DNA from: an uncultured Anaerolineae bacterium
GTDB taxonomy: Bacteria > Chloroflexota > Anaerolineae > J036 > Brachytrichaceae
Direction: 5' to 3'
DNA length: 64,000 bases
NCBI GenBank assembly: GCA_937959265.1
Contig: CALGMA010000005.1
Coordinates: 62,001-126,000, forward strand
This document shows, one piece after another, positions 44,263-57,200 of this stretch; the first letter of the stretch is position 1, and each line of letters begins with the position of its first letter. The notes beneath the pieces were generated by a model. The model did not search any database. It saw only the letters and a list, made by a program, of their open reading frames with translations, and had not been told where the DNA came from. Made by a program: the position numbers and the translations under genes.

Positions 44263-47240
44263 TTGTCGATGGGCCCGAATCGTAACGCAATGTCGCTTTG
44301 CACGGGATTGGGCAAGGCAATGGTGAGGCCATCGTTCGTTGCCGATGCGGTCTGCGTCAGCATCGGCCGGCCTTGCCAGGTATCCCACCAGACGACGCGA
44401 TAGTTGCCCGGCGCCAGGTTTAGGATGTGGATCGAGCCGGCGATCGGTTTCACAGCTACACCATCTACGACGTTGCGCCAGGTGTGCTGGCGATGGCGAA
44501 TCCACAGATGTCCGCGCCGTGCGACGTGATCCACCTGCCCGAGGACGCGCAAATCCGGGTGCGAAGCGGTTGCCTGTGCATCTCTGTAGCGTCCATTCGT
44601 CAGCGGAATGCCGTCCATGAAATTGCGAAAGGCTTTGAAGTGGAAATACAGGTCGTGACGGCGAATGTTCTCCGAGTCCCAGTAAAGCTCGTACAAGCCG
44701 CCTGGGTTGATCTGGCCCCAGATGAAGTTGTGTAGCCACACGCCCTGCGTGTCCCGGCTTTGGTCATGCTCGCGATCGCCATGGTAATTCCGCTCATCGC
44801 CAATTGCCACTTCGCCGCGAGTGACCGGTTTGCCCGGGCCAGATAGCACGCGCCCACCGATTGCCATACTGTAGGCCGCAGTGAGTTGCGCGCTGTCGTG
44901 GTCCAGGCGCGTCAAGTCGAATTCGCCGTTGAGGTGCACGCGACGACCGTCGGGAGCGATCAGCTCCACGTCGTCAATCCAGGCGTTGCCGCCGTTACCG
45001 AAGCTGTTCTGGAAGAAGATGGCCAGCGTGTGTGTCCTCTCGTCGGTAATGACGAGGCGCGCATCGAGCGGCGCCGGCGTTCCGTCTGCGGTGTAGCGGC
45101 TGTCGAATGTGCGCCAGTCGTACGTCCCGGCCGGCGCGCTGCATACGAAGCTCTTGCCAGACGGTGAAGCCGGCACGACGTTCGCACGATCTGCAAGCGC
45201 CCACATCAACCGCGGTCCGGCCAGGTTGTTGGGTTCGCCATAGGCACATTGGCCGGTGAAACCTTCGACTTTCATCCGGTAGCGGATCACCCACTCGCCG
45301 CGCCCGCGGATCGTAAGCCAGCGCGGCGTGCTGCCCGCATTATTGAACTGTGCGTCGCCGGGAATGCGGACCGAGTGTCCCTGTCCACCGGCCACGTAAG
45401 CCGGCCGGCGCTCGAAGCTCAGCGGTTCGCCGATGTTCTGCGCCCAGCCGGCCACAACGGCACTACAGCAGGCGTAAGCGTGGACATCGGCGTAGTCCAC
45501 ATGGAGATAAGCTGGGTTGCCCCAGAACTCAGCGACCGGGAAGCTGTGCCAGGTCGAGGTTGTCACCAGGTGTGGGTGCGCATCGTTCGCATGCATGAAC
45601 TCGCCAAAGGCGTTGGCTTGCGCATAGTGGTTGCCGTTGTAGGGGTCACCTTCGTTCAACAGTTCCCAGGAGTGCACTGCGCGGGAGTAGCCCCAGCGCG
45701 CGATGAGGTAGCGCCAGAAGTACTCGTGGAAACGGCGCGTGGCCGTATTGGGCGCGGCATAGAAGCGGTCGTTGTCCAGCTCGTAATAGCTGCCCACCGG
45801 TTTGCCATCGGCACCAATGTGATTGGCGATCCAATCGTTCTTCTCCAGCACTACCGGCCGGATGGTCACGCCGTGGGCCTCCGCTACCTCGAAGTAGTGA
45901 TCCCACAGCCAGGAGGGTTTCTGGTCAAAATAGAGATGGTAGGCGAAGCGGTTTTTGCGCAGCACTTCCGGGCCACTGGGCTTACCGTCCACCAACTCGC
46001 GGATCGAAACTTCGTCCACGAACGCCTGGCCGCCGGTCGTGTTTTCCAAGATCAGATAAAGGTTGTCCAAGAAGAACTCGTCCGGCTGGGTAGTGAACGT
46101 CGCAGTGGTTGTGATCCAACCCGGCGTCGAGCCGTTGAGGTAGTCCAGTAGCCGGGTGGACGAGGTTGCGGTCGCTGCCGGCTCGGCACAACGCTCGCCC
46201 AACCAGCCTCCTCTGCGCACGGTGAGCCCATGACGCGGGTGAGCAGCGTCGCGTGGGCCGCTCACTTCGATCGTCTTGGCGCGGATGCTGAGTTGATACG
46301 TCGTGTTAGGGCGCACGGAGACGTTATCGGCGAAGCCTTGGAACATGCAGGGGTTCCGTCGGCCGGCCAGGCCAGGATCTGGATAGTCCCACAGTCGCAG
46401 CGACACGAAGTGGTTGGAGTAAGCGTGCGTGTAGGTGAGGCTCGAGGCGTTGAAGTAGCCGCCCTCGCCGGGCAGGTGATGCGAGTTCCACGGGTTCCAC
46501 GGCGCCATGTAGATGCTTGCGCCGGACATCCATGCGCGCACGAAGTTCACGCGTCCGGCGGCGAGTCGTTGCATCACAACATCGGTATGGTACGTGCCGG
46601 CGAAGCCCTCGCCATGGCCGACGCCGATGAAGGGTGTGCCGTCCGAATACTCGAAGTAGCCGCGATCGGTTGGGCTTACGCGCACGAAGCCGTAGTTGTG
46701 CGGTGTGGTGGATGTGATCACAGCAAAGACGCCCTCGCGGCTTCGCACTGTGCCGGAAGCATCCGTCGCACGCACCCGGTAACGCCACAGCCCCGTCTTC
46801 TGCGGCGCGAAGCGCACCTTCCACACCGGCTCGCCTTGCGGATAGAGCCATTCCCGACCTTCACAGCCGTTCGCCGGATCACCCCCGATGCACCGACGTT
46901 CGTATGCCTGATAGAGGAAACCAGGCTGCACCATCGTCGTCGCCCAGTTGTCTGGGCTGAATAGTCCCTCGACCGTGATGCCCACGCCGGCTGGTACGCC
47001 AGGCGGCGGCGCGGGATCAAACGGGAAGTAGGGATTCGTAGCGACCGAGCCGTTGATGTCGAACGTGAGTTCGAACTTCTCGTATAGGCCGACGCGGTCT
47101 GCGCTGGCCTGCAGCCTCTCGATACGCATGCGGGGCTGTGTCGCCGCCGGGCTTCCTGGCGCGAGGATGCCGGTTGTGATCAATGCAAGGCTCAAGAGCG
47201 CATGGGCCGGGGCGGTTGCAGCGCGTATCGGTGTTCGCAC
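44259..47240 (-). CDS. secreted glycoside-hydrolase-like protein with DUF5060 domain
   Basis: About 993 residues from the proposed GTG at 47240, giving a signal peptide MRTPIRAATAPAHALLSLALITTGILAPGSPAA; GTG at 47303 is an alternative and no strong ribosome site helps decide. The N-terminal module is DUF5060-like (GLYEKFELTFDINGSVATNPYFPFDP ... GITVEGLFSPDNW ... WKVRFAPQKTGLWRYRVRATDASGTV). A TIM-barrel region follows: RGYFEYSDGTPFIGVGHGEGFA, VNFVRAWMSG, YFEVAEAHGVTIRPVVLEKND and SWELLNEGDPYNGNHY with a likely catalytic Glu. Two further beta domains and a C-terminal RVVWWDTWQGRPM region close the protein. It probably acts on a plant or microbial polysaccharide; specificity unknown. Confidence 0.8.
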   Translation of the reverse strand: MRTPIRAATAPAHALLSLALITTGILAPGSPAATQPRMRIERLQASADRVGLYEKFELTFDINGSVATNPYFPFDPAPPPGVPAGVGITVEGLFSPDNWATTMVQPGFLYQAYERRCIGGDPANGCEGREWLYPQGEPVWKVRFAPQKTGLWRYRVRATDASGTVRSREGVFAVITSTTPHNYGFVRVSPTDRGYFEYSDGTPFIGVGHGEGFAGTYHTDVVMQRLAAGRVNFVRAWMSGASIYMAPWNPWNSHHLPGEGGYFNASSLTYTHAYSNHFVSLRLWDYPDPGLAGRRNPCMFQGFADNVSVRPNTTYQLSIRAKTIEVSGPRDAAHPRHGLTVRRGGWLGERCAEPAATATSSTRLLDYLNGSTPGWITTTATFTTQPDEFFLDNLYLILENTTGGQAFVDEVSIRELVDGKPSGPEVLRKNRFAYHLYFDQKPSWLWDHYFEVAEAHGVTIRPVVLEKNDWIANHIGADGKPVGSYYELDNDRFYAAPNTATRRFHEYFWRYLIARWGYSRAVHSWELLNEGDPYNGNHYAQANAFGEFMHANDAHPHLVTTSTWHSFPVAEFWGNPAYLHVDYADVHAYACCSAVVAGWAQNIGEPLSFERRPAYVAGGQGHSVRIPGDAQFNNAGSTPRWLTIRGRGEWVIRYRMKVEGFTGQCAYGEPNNLAGPRLMWALADRANVVPASPSGKSFVCSAPAGTYDWRTFDSRYTADGTPAPLDARLVITDERTHTLAIFFQNSFGNGGNAWIDDVELIAPDGRRVHLNGEFDLTRLDHDSAQLTAAYSMAIGGRVLSGPGKPVTRGEVAIGDERNYHGDREHDQSRDTQGVWLHNFIWGQINPGGLYELYWDSENIRRHDLYFHFKAFRNFMDGIPLTNGRYRDAQATASHPDLRVLGQVDHVARRGHLWIRHRQHTWRNVVDGVAVKPIAGSIHILNLAPGNYRVVWWDTWQGRPMLTQTASATNDGLTIALPNPVQSDIALRFGPIDK

Positions 47241-47293
47241 AGAATGAGAGTCGGCGCTGTGGTTACTTTCCGCCGCGTCCGACGCCGTCTCGG

Positions 47294-48873
<1,580 letters not shown>

Positions 48874-48877
<4 letters not shown>

Positions 48878-51423
48878 CGCCTCACCATCGGAAGCATCAC
48901 GCGTGGCGTGAGCACAGCAGTTGCATCGCCATATGTGGCTGTGTAGATGCGCGGTGAGCGACCGTTGCGTCGGTCGGGAAAGGCCACGATGTAGCGTTGG
49001 CCGAGCGGGTCAAAGGCCACCGCGCCGGCGCTGTCGCCTTCATACCACTGGCCGAGGTATAGGTCCGGTCGCGCCCAGGATGTGCTGTTATCGCCCAGCG
49101 CCGTAGTTTCGACGACGGTGCCGTCCTTGATGCGTGCTGCATAGAAGCTATACACACCGCTGATCCGGCTGGGGTAGAGCACCATGACCTCGCCGTTCGC
49201 GCCAATGGCCAGCGCAGGGCGGCTCGAAGTATCGTTGTGGTAGGCCGAGTCGTTCTGTGCTACCGTCAGCCCGACGCGCAGCGGCGTGCTCCATGTTGCG
49301 CCGCCATCGCTCGATGTGGCATAGAAGATGTACGAGTCGTGTGGCCACGCGTTGGGTGGATTGCGCAACGCACAACCCGACCAAACGACATGTAGGCGAT
49401 TGGTTGAGTCGGCCTGCAGCTGTGGATGGCGCTGGCCGCACCAGTCCGAGTTTACGTTCGGGCTGATCTGGGCGTAGCTCCATCCGCTGCCGCTCAAGAT
49501 GTTGCGCCGGGCAGCCATCAGCCGGTCTCGGCCGTTGGCGCCCTCCTGTGTCCAGGCGATCACAAGATTGCCGCTCGCATCCAGCGCGATGGTGGAGCGC
49601 ATGAACCAGCCGGCAAAGGTCTGCGGAAGTACGGCGACCGGCGTGCTCCAACCATTGCCGGTGTTCCATGCAGCGTAGAGCTGCACCTGGCCGGCGGGGT
49701 TGCGATAGCTCCACGCAGCGGCGATGGCGTTGCCATTTGCAGCAATGACGGGGGCGTGGCGGTCGCGGGTGTCATTTTCGTCGCCGGTCAGCCGGACTGG
49801 GTCGGCCCACCCGTTATTCGCATAGGCACTATATTGGATCTGCCTACCATGCGGCCAAACATATTCACTCCAAACCACGTGAAGACGCCCAAAACCAAAA
49901 GTGAGCGAGAAACCATCATAGCTGCTCATATCCCCGCCACGGGATGCATAAGTGGGGAAGGGCAACAAAGGCATCCAGGCAGCAGCCAGCGGCAGCAATT
50001 GAGCCAACCAGACCTGCTTGTAGCCGGCGCGCTGATCGAGCACCGCCGCATACGTCGTCCCTCCATCACTGACGACAAGCACGGGCCTCATTTGATATGG
50101 CTCACGTGTAGGGTCTATGCTGACCGAAGCTGGGCTACTCCACCCATTCCCAGTCCAACTCGCCATGAAAACATCCTCGTTCCCGTTGCGACCATCTTGC
50201 CAAACCATATACACCATGCTGCCGGAAGCAGCTAAAGCCGGCACAACCTGCATGTGCGGATGAACGACGGCCGGTGTCTCGACCCATACCCCTCCACTCA
50301 ATCGCGCCGAATAGATATCGGGATTCGCCGAACCACTACGATAATCCTGCCAGGCAATAAAGACACCAGCGCTCCCCGCCGCAATTGTGGGATTGACCGA
50401 GCGCGCCCGTTGTGGCGCATTGTCCACACGCTGTGGGGTTCCCCAGGCACCTCCGGTCCACCGTGCGGCATAGATATCTGCCGGCGCAGTGGCCGAGCCG
50501 ACATGGTGTTCCCAAGCCGCATAGATCACACCATCCGGTGCTATGGCTACCGACGGGCCAGTCGCTGCGTCGCGGCTAGAAGGACTGGCATCGCCGTTCA
50601 GACCACGGCTCACCCGAACATTTGCGGACCAGTTCTGCCCGCTATCGTAGCTGAAACTAGCGTAGATGCGCGGGAACTCTGGGCCGCGCTCGCGCTCGTC
50701 TTCCCACACAGCAACGACCGAGTTGCCGCTCCACGCCACTTTAGGCCGGCGCTGATCAGCTCGGTTGCCGTCATCGTTGACTTTGACATTCGGAAAGGCA
50801 CAGGTCATCGTATTACCGTTGCACGTCTCGGCATAGATGTCGCTGCCCCTGCTATCGGATTCGTAGGTAGCGTTGCGGAAATCCTCCCAGACGATGACGA
50901 GGTTCCCCGTGCCATCACCGGCGATCTGGGGGTTACGGGCGATTTGATGCCACTCGTCTAGCCCACTAGTCACCTGTGTATGCGAGAGCCACTGGCCGGC
51001 GCTCACTTCGTAGCGCGCCAGGAAAATATTCTCACCGTCGGAGTAGGCAATAAAGGCACGTCCGCTCGGTTCCACGAACACCGACGCACCATGCGCGCGC
51101 AGCGCGTCGAAGTGCGGGCCAAGATTGGTTACCCGCAATTCCGACGCCTTGTTGCCGTTGACCAGGCGTGCAGCGTAGATGTCCGGCACCGCGTTGCGCG
51201 AATCAGTCCATGCGACGAAGGCAATACTACCGCTTGCCGCGACCGCCGGCGCACTCTGCAACGCCGGCGTACTCTCGACGCTGATCGGCCTGACTGGTGA
51301 CCAGGTCCGCGCTAAGATTGCCTGCGGGGCAACATCCTGCGCTTGCACGGAGAAAGCCGATCCGGCCGCAATGTAGACCAACGATGCGAGTACAAGCCGG
51401 TGGATGATTCGTCCGAGCATCAC
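48874..51423 (-). CDS. secreted beta-propeller protein (BNR/sialidase-like repeats)
   Basis: An 849-residue protein with a signal peptide (about residues 1-29, ending V-Q-A-Q). It then carries at least ten repeats of about 55-65 residues, each with 'P-x-(V/I)-A-x-x-G-x-x-(H/Y)-(V/A)-(V/A)-W-x-D-x-R' and 'I-Y-(A/S)-A-R-x-x-(G)-G-x-W': SIAFVAWTDSRNAVPDIYAARL, NSVVAVWEDERERGPEFPRIYASF, VFIAWQDYRSGSANPDIYSARL, VYMVWQDGRNGNEDVFMASW. The pattern is of sialidase/exo-alpha propellers without a clear catalytic site, so binding is more likely than hydrolysis. It ends with VLTPRVMLPMVRR. It lies between the DUF1501 and DUF1800 genes, with an 8-nt gap after the former and a 4-nt overlap with the latter. 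Confidence 0.85.
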
Positions 51424-51430
51424 CCTAACC

Positions 51431-52900
51431 TCACCGAGAAACTGCGATCCCCATGCCGACGGTAAAGCTGAACCCCGGGAAGATCACTTCGTTGACCTTT
51501 TGGGCAGTGACGCCCATCCGTCCGGTGAGCACATCGGCGATTACACGGCGATAGTCGGTTGTGATATGCAACCCATCGTTGAAGCCAAAGTGCTTCAAGC
51601 CCGGCCATTCGCCGTAGATCTGCCCGCCGTTGACGTTGGGCTTGCCAAAGGGTCGGCCACTGCCGACCACGAGCATTACATTGCCGTTGCCATGGTCGCA
51701 GCCTGCGCTATCGTTCTGATAGAGCACACGCCCGAACTCGCTCAACACGATCACGACAAAACGCCCACGCCACTGGGGGTCAGCGTTCATATCGTCACAG
51801 AAAGCCTTGATGTTGTTGGACAGGTTGGTGATGAGCTTGGGAAAGCGCGAATTGCCACTCCAGTCTACCGTGCCCTGGTTGTCGTGAGTGTCATAGCCGC
51901 CGCCTACATCCACCGTAGCTACTCGCAGCGGGTTGACGACCGAAGCCTTGGCAATCTGGGCAATTGTCTTCATCGAGTTTCCGAAATGGCCGTAGTCGAG
52001 CACATGGCTGCTGCTGGTGAGGTATTGCGCCGCCGGCGCATAGGTCGTCTCGAAGACATTGCGCAACATGTCATAGCCCTGCAGCGCCTGCTGGCCGACC
52101 ACTTCGACGAAGTCGCTCCCACGCTGATACATTTGCTGCAGGATGACGCGCTGCGCCGAGACGAGCACGTTGCGCGTCTCAAGCGGCATCCATTGCGCCG
52201 TCTTCCACTGTGGGCCGAACTCGCTGGGGCTGGGCACGGTAATTGCGCTGCGTCCCGTAGGCGAGAGCAGCGATGGGGAGATACCCCACTGTGGTGATAC
52301 GGCTAGCACATCGTTGGGCTCGCCGGCAGCATCTAAATAGCGCGCCACCCAACCACCAGAATTGTTCTTGCCGCCAAGGTCTACATATAGTTCAGTATCG
52401 AAGTGCGAACCTGTGATGTCCGGCGAGCCACAGGCATCCACGATGGCCAGGTCGCCATCGTGGAAGAGCTTAAGCAGACCACCCGTATCGCTAGGATGAG
52501 GGTTGGGCACGTTCATGCCCGGAGCGCCCCGCGCGGCATCGGGATGTAGGGCGAACTTGCCATTCAGGTCAATCGCTTTGCGCGCCACGCTGGAGTTCGG
52601 CGGGGCGATGTTCATCGTCGGCCGAAGCGTGTTGTAGTAGCGGCGACGATCATCCTCGCTCGTGTTGAACGGCACAACCAGGTTCAGGCCATCCAAACCG
52701 CCGCGCACAAATACCAGCACCAGCAGATCGCGGTTGTTGGGCGGCTGGGCCGGCGACTGCGGCAGCATGTTCGGCTGTGGCTCGTTACCCTGGGCCCGCG
52801 CGACCTGCGAGTCGAACAGCAGGTTGGTAATCCCAAACCCACGCATCGCAGCAGCGGCGGCAAAACCGGCGCAGCCCTTGAGGAAGTCTCTTCTGTTCAT
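51431..52900 (-). CDS. DUF1501-family protein, Tat-exported
   Basis: A 489-residue protein starting MNRRDFLKGCAGFAAAAAMRGFG, a twin-arginine signal (N-R-R-D-F-L-K). The mature domain is DUF1501: LLVLVFVRGGLDGLNLVVPFN, GKFALHPDAARGA ... LLKLFHDGDLAIVDACGSPDITGSHFDTELYVDLGG, VATVDVGGGYDTHDNQGT, VIVLSEFGRVLYQNDSAGCDHGNGNVMLVVGSG. Members resemble the alkaline-phosphatase/sulfatase fold; the conserved D-T-H and D-H-G look like metal ligands, but no reaction is proven. It is the first gene of a probable five-gene operon running to 43627 and is separated from the kdgK-like gene by 225 nt. Confidence 0.9.
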   Translation of the reverse strand: MNRRDFLKGCAGFAAAAAMRGFGITNLLFDSQVARAQGNEPQPNMLPQSPAQPPNNRDLLVLVFVRGGLDGLNLVVPFNTSEDDRRRYYNTLRPTMNIAPPNSSVARKAIDLNGKFALHPDAARGAPGMNVPNPHPSDTGGLLKLFHDGDLAIVDACGSPDITGSHFDTELYVDLGGKNNSGGWVARYLDAAGEPNDVLAVSPQWGISPSLLSPTGRSAITVPSPSEFGPQWKTAQWMPLETRNVLVSAQRVILQQMYQRGSDFVEVVGQQALQGYDMLRNVFETTYAPAAQYLTSSSHVLDYGHFGNSMKTIAQIAKASVVNPLRVATVDVGGGYDTHDNQGTVDWSGNSRFPKLITNLSNNIKAFCDDMNADPQWRGRFVVIVLSEFGRVLYQNDSAGCDHGNGNVMLVVGSGRPFGKPNVNGGQIYGEWPGLKHFGFNDGLHITTDYRRVIADVLTGRMGVTAQKVNEVIFPGFSFTVGMGIAVSR

Positions 52901-53125
52901 GAATGCCGAGGATTGTGCTCAAGTACGTGCGCGAGACGCATGACGTTTGGCTGACGAACGATCAAAACGACTGGCATACCATACCTAATGCGTAAGACGT
53001 AAAGGCCATAAGACAGCGAACACCCCATACCGGAGATAAACTCGCGTGAAAAGATTTGTCGGCCACAACGACGATCGAGCGGCAACTACGAAGGCCCCCG
53101 CTTTTGCAGCAATGCGCCAAAAAAT

Positions 53126-54097
53126 TCAGCGCACACTGGCACGCGTCGCCCCACCGACAAGCTGATCTACATCGTCCTTGCTAAACAGCGCCAGGTCACC
53201 AGGGATGGTGAGCTTGAGCGCGCTCATGGCATTGCCGTAGTGCAACGACGCCTCCAACGATAGCCCCCAACGCTGCGCCGCCATAAAGCCAGCGTCGAAG
53301 GCATCGCCTGCGCCGATGCGATCCACAACCTGCGACACCTTAAAGGACTGAGACACCTCAATCTGCTGCGATTCCGTCTGGGCAATCGCGCCGGCCTCGC
53401 CAAGGGTCATCACCAACACACCACAACCGAAGCGACGGCGCAAAACCTCGGCGGCCTGACGCGGCGCTTCTGGCGCGCCGAACAAAGCTACGGCGTCGCG
53501 GTGCGCCACAAAGACGTAGTGACACAGCGACATCAGCGGCTCAAGCGCGCACCCAGCCTCTTGCGCCGACCACAACAATGACCGGTAGTTCACGTCAAAA
53601 GAGATGGTCAGGCCGCGCGCGCGCGCGAAGCGGAATACGTCAGCCGTCATAGCGCGGCAAGACTCGCTCAGCGCCGGCGTGATGCCGGTCATGTGCAGCC
53701 AGCGCGCCTGCGCAATACGGTCAAAGTCCACATCGGCCGTAGCCATGCGGCTGGCGGCGGAGCCGGCGCGATCGTAGATCACCCGGTTAGGCCGCGGCGG
53801 CGTCGCCAACTCGATGAAGTACACCCCGACGCGTTCGCCGGGGACGAAGCGCACGCCGCGTGTGTCTACCCCATGCGAGGCGATCAGCGAGACGACCTTG
53901 CGGCCCAGCGCATTATCCGGCATGCGCGAAAGCCAGGCTGTCTTGAAGCCCAACCAGGCCAAGTTGATCGCGGTGTTCGATTCCGCACCGCCGATCTGAA
54001 AGTCAAACGACTGAGTCTGCGCGATACGCTGAAAGCCCGGCGGTGATAGCCTCACCATCGTCTCACCGAGCGTGATAAAGTCGAATTGTTCTGACAT
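53126..54097 (-). CDS. kdgK: PfkB-family sugar kinase, probable 2-keto-3-deoxygluconate kinase
   Basis: A 323-residue cytoplasmic ribokinase-type enzyme. It begins FDFITLGETMVRLSPPGFQRIAQTQSFDFQIGGAESNTAINLAWLGFKTAWLSRMPDNALGRKVV, with the 'G-G-A-(E/P)-x-N' substrate motif, and carries the catalytic anion hole DRIGAGDAFDAGFMAA near the C-terminus. The N-terminal P-P-G-x-x-R-(I/L)-x-Q pattern and D-R-A-G-S-A-A resemble KDG kinases, which phosphorylate 2-keto-3-deoxygluconate with ATP. It is transcribed alone, divergent from the pullulanase gene. The kinase family is sure; KDG as substrate is likely but not certain. Confidence 0.88.
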   Translation of the reverse strand: MSEQFDFITLGETMVRLSPPGFQRIAQTQSFDFQIGGAESNTAINLAWLGFKTAWLSRMPDNALGRKVVSLIASHGVDTRGVRFVPGERVGVYFIELATPPRPNRVIYDRAGSAASRMATADVDFDRIAQARWLHMTGITPALSESCRAMTADVFRFARARGLTISFDVNYRSLLWSAQEAGCALEPLMSLCHYVFVAHRDAVALFGAPEAPRQAAEVLRRRFGCGVLVMTLGEAGAIAQTESQQIEVSQSFKVSQVVDRIGAGDAFDAGFMAAQRWGLSLEASLHYGNAMSALKLTIPGDLALFSKDDVDQLVGGATRASVR

Positions 54098-54249
54098 ACG
54101 CCGAGTTTAAGCGCAGGGTAGGGCAGGGCGCAAAAACAGGACGGGGCTACCGTTCAGTCGTTAGAATCTGGGGTAGCTCATCGGTCGGACCGCTTCAAGC
54201 GGTTCTGACCAGCGGATACGCGCGAACTATGCGGGCAACAAGCAGCAAT

Positions 54250-57200
54250 ATGAAGAAAATATTACCTCTACTCCTCGGTCTGACCATAGGCGTTGGGCAG
54301 CAGCTGGTGCTGCCCACTGCTGCCCAAACCAACCAGCCCCGCACCGTCACCATCTCTGGTACTATCCAAAGCAAGCTGGGCTGTTCGGGCGATTGGCAAC
54401 CAAGCTGCTCGAAGACCTTCCTCACGCTGGACCCTGTCTCCGGTCTATGGATCAGCGAATTTGCGCTGCCCGCCGGCGATTATGAGTACAAGGTTGCCAT
54501 TGATGGCTCCTGGGATGAGAACTATGGCGGCAAGGCTGACCGCAATGGCCCCAACGTGCCGCTGAAGCTAACTCAACCTGCCAAGGTGCACTTCTACTAC
54601 GATCACAAAACGCATCTGGTCGTAGATAGCGTGAACGGCATGTTGCCGGTGGTCGTGGGCAACTTTCAGCGCGCGCTTGGCTGCGCACAAGACGATGACC
54701 CAACCTGCCTGGCCGGCTTCATGCTCGACCCGGAGTTCGACGGCACATATAGCCTCGTCACTCGCAAACTCGCGCCTGGCCGCTATGAAGCGCGCATAGC
54801 GATTGACGGCCGACCCGGTGAGTTCTACGGTGACGCTCAGGGTAAGCCAGTTCGCTTTGTCGTGCGTACGGCTGGCGAAGAGGTGTTCTTCGGCTTCGAC
54901 CCGGCAGCCAGGCAACTCACTGTGAGCACCGAGGGCGCGCCCAAAGGCAACATCAATCGCCAACGCGCTTACTGGGTCAGCCGCGATGTCGTCCTGTGGG
55001 ACGTGCCTTTCGACGCCGGCTATCGCTATCTGTTGCACAGCAGCGCCGACGCCGGCCTGCGCTTGACGCCGCGCGGCATCGTCGGCGCCGCACAAACGCT
55101 CACGCTCACCCGCAGCACAACCACCGATCCGCGCATCTTCGAGCGCTTCCCACACTTGATTGGCCTGACCGCGCTGCGCATCGCGCCGGACGATCTACCA
55201 AAGATAACCGAGATGCTGCGCGGGCAGATCGCCATCGAGGCGCGCGATGGCAACGGCCGCGTGATTAACAGCGCCGGCCTGCAAGTGCCCGGCATACTGG
55301 ACGACCTGTACGCGGAGAAGGCACGCGCAATGACGCTCGGCCCCAGCTTTGAAGGCGGTCGGCCCACGTTGGCCGTTTGGGCTCCTACCGCCCGCAGCGT
55401 CACGCTGCACTTGTTCGACGACGCCACCGGCGACGCTGCGCAGGTGCTCCCGATGACGCGAGATCCGGCCAGCGGCGTGTGGATGATCACCGGCGACCCC
55501 ACCTGGAAGAACCGCTTCTACTTGTATGAGGTCGAAGTGTTCGCGCCTTCCACCGGCCGCATCGAGAGAAATTGGGTCACCGACCCATACTCGGTCAGCC
55601 TCTCGACCAACAGCAAGCGCAGCCAGATCGTGGACCTGAACGACCCGGCGCTGCAACCGGCGGGGTGGGGGAGCGTGAGGAAGCCGCCGCTGGACGCGCC
55701 CGAAGACGCCGTGATCTACGAGTTGCATGTGCGCGATTTCAGCGCCCGCGACTTGAGCACGCCGGAGCGCTTGCGCGGCACGTTCGCCGCGTTCACGGCG
55801 GCCAACTCGAACGGCATGCGTCACCTGCGCAAACTCGCCGAGGCCGGCCTGACCCACGTTCATCTCCTGCCGGCTTTCGACTGCGCAAGCATCAACGAGG
55901 ACAAGTCGCAATGGCGGCAGGTTGACTTTGCTGCGCTGGCGAAGCTGCCGCCCGACTCGGAGCAGCAGCAAGCCGCAGTGGCTGCAGTTGCCGACGCCGA
56001 CCCATTCAACTGGTGCTACGACCCGTTCCACTACAACGTCCCCGAAGGCAGCTATGCGACCGACCCAAACGGGCCGCGGCGCATCCTTGAATTCCGAGAA
56101 ATGGTGCAGGCGCTGAACAGCGCCGGCTTGCGTGTGGTTATGGACGTGGTGTTCAACCACACCAGCCAATCCGGCCAGGGGGAGAAGTCGGTGCTGGACA
56201 GAATAGCGCCCGGCTATTACTACCGCCTCAACCGCGACGGCGATGTGGAGCGCAGCACATGCTGCGAGAACACCGCCACCGAGCACGCCATGATGGAGAA
56301 GTTGATGCTGGATTCGGTGCGCCTGTGGGCCACCGCCTACAAAGTGGACGGCTTTCGTTTCGACCTGATGGGTCACCACATGCTGCGCAACATGCGGGCG
56401 GTGCGCGACATGCTGGACGGACTGACGCCCGAGCGCGACGGCGTGGACGGCAAAGCCATCATCATCTACGGGGAGGGGTGGGACTTCGGCGAGGTCGCCA
56501 ACAACCGACGCGGCATCACCGCCGGCCAGCTCAACCTGGCCGGCGCGGGCATCGGCTCGTTCAACGATCGGCTGCGCGACGCGGCGCGCGGCGGCAACCC
56601 CTTCGACGACCGCCGATTGCAAGGCTTCATCACCGGCTTGGGCACCGCGCCCAACAACGCGCCCAGCTTGACGCAGGGCGACCTGGCTACCCAGCGCAGC
56701 AAGCTGATCAGCCAAGCGCGCTGGATTCGCCTGGGGCTGGCCGGCAACCTGCGCGACTACGAGCTGGTCGAAGGCAACCGCAGGACGCGCGGCGACGCCG
56801 TGATCTACAACGGCAAACCGGCGGGCTACACCGACGACCCGCAGGAGAATGTGCTCTACGTCTCGGCGCACGACAACGAGACGCTGTTCGACAAGATTCA
56901 GTGGGCTGCGCCCATCAGCGCTACGATGGCCGAACGCGTGCGCATGAACAACCTCGGCGTTGCCCTGGTCATGCTGGGGCAGGGGATTCCCTTCTTTCAC
57001 GCTGGCGACGACTTGCTGCGCTCGAAGTCGCTCGACCGCGACAGCTACAACTCCGGCGACTGGTTCAACTGGCTCGACTTCACGTATCGGGCAAACAACT
57101 GGGGCGTCGGTCTGCCGCCGGCCGGGCCAAACCGCGAGCGCTGGTCACTGATGCGCCCGTTGCTGGCCAACCCGGCGTTGCGCGCCTCGCCGGCGGATAT

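Noticed and set aside
44263..44739. Upstream extension of the HAD gene to 44739
   Set aside because: It would lie entirely within the DUF5060 glycosidase gene. The ATG at 44262 overlaps by 4 nt only and starts just before the first HAD motif.
55195..57000. A 601-codon open frame on the minus strand opposite the pullulanase gene
   Set aside because: It is a composition shadow. It has no recognisable domains or ribosome site, while the plus strand carries all the catalytic motifs of a pullulanase.
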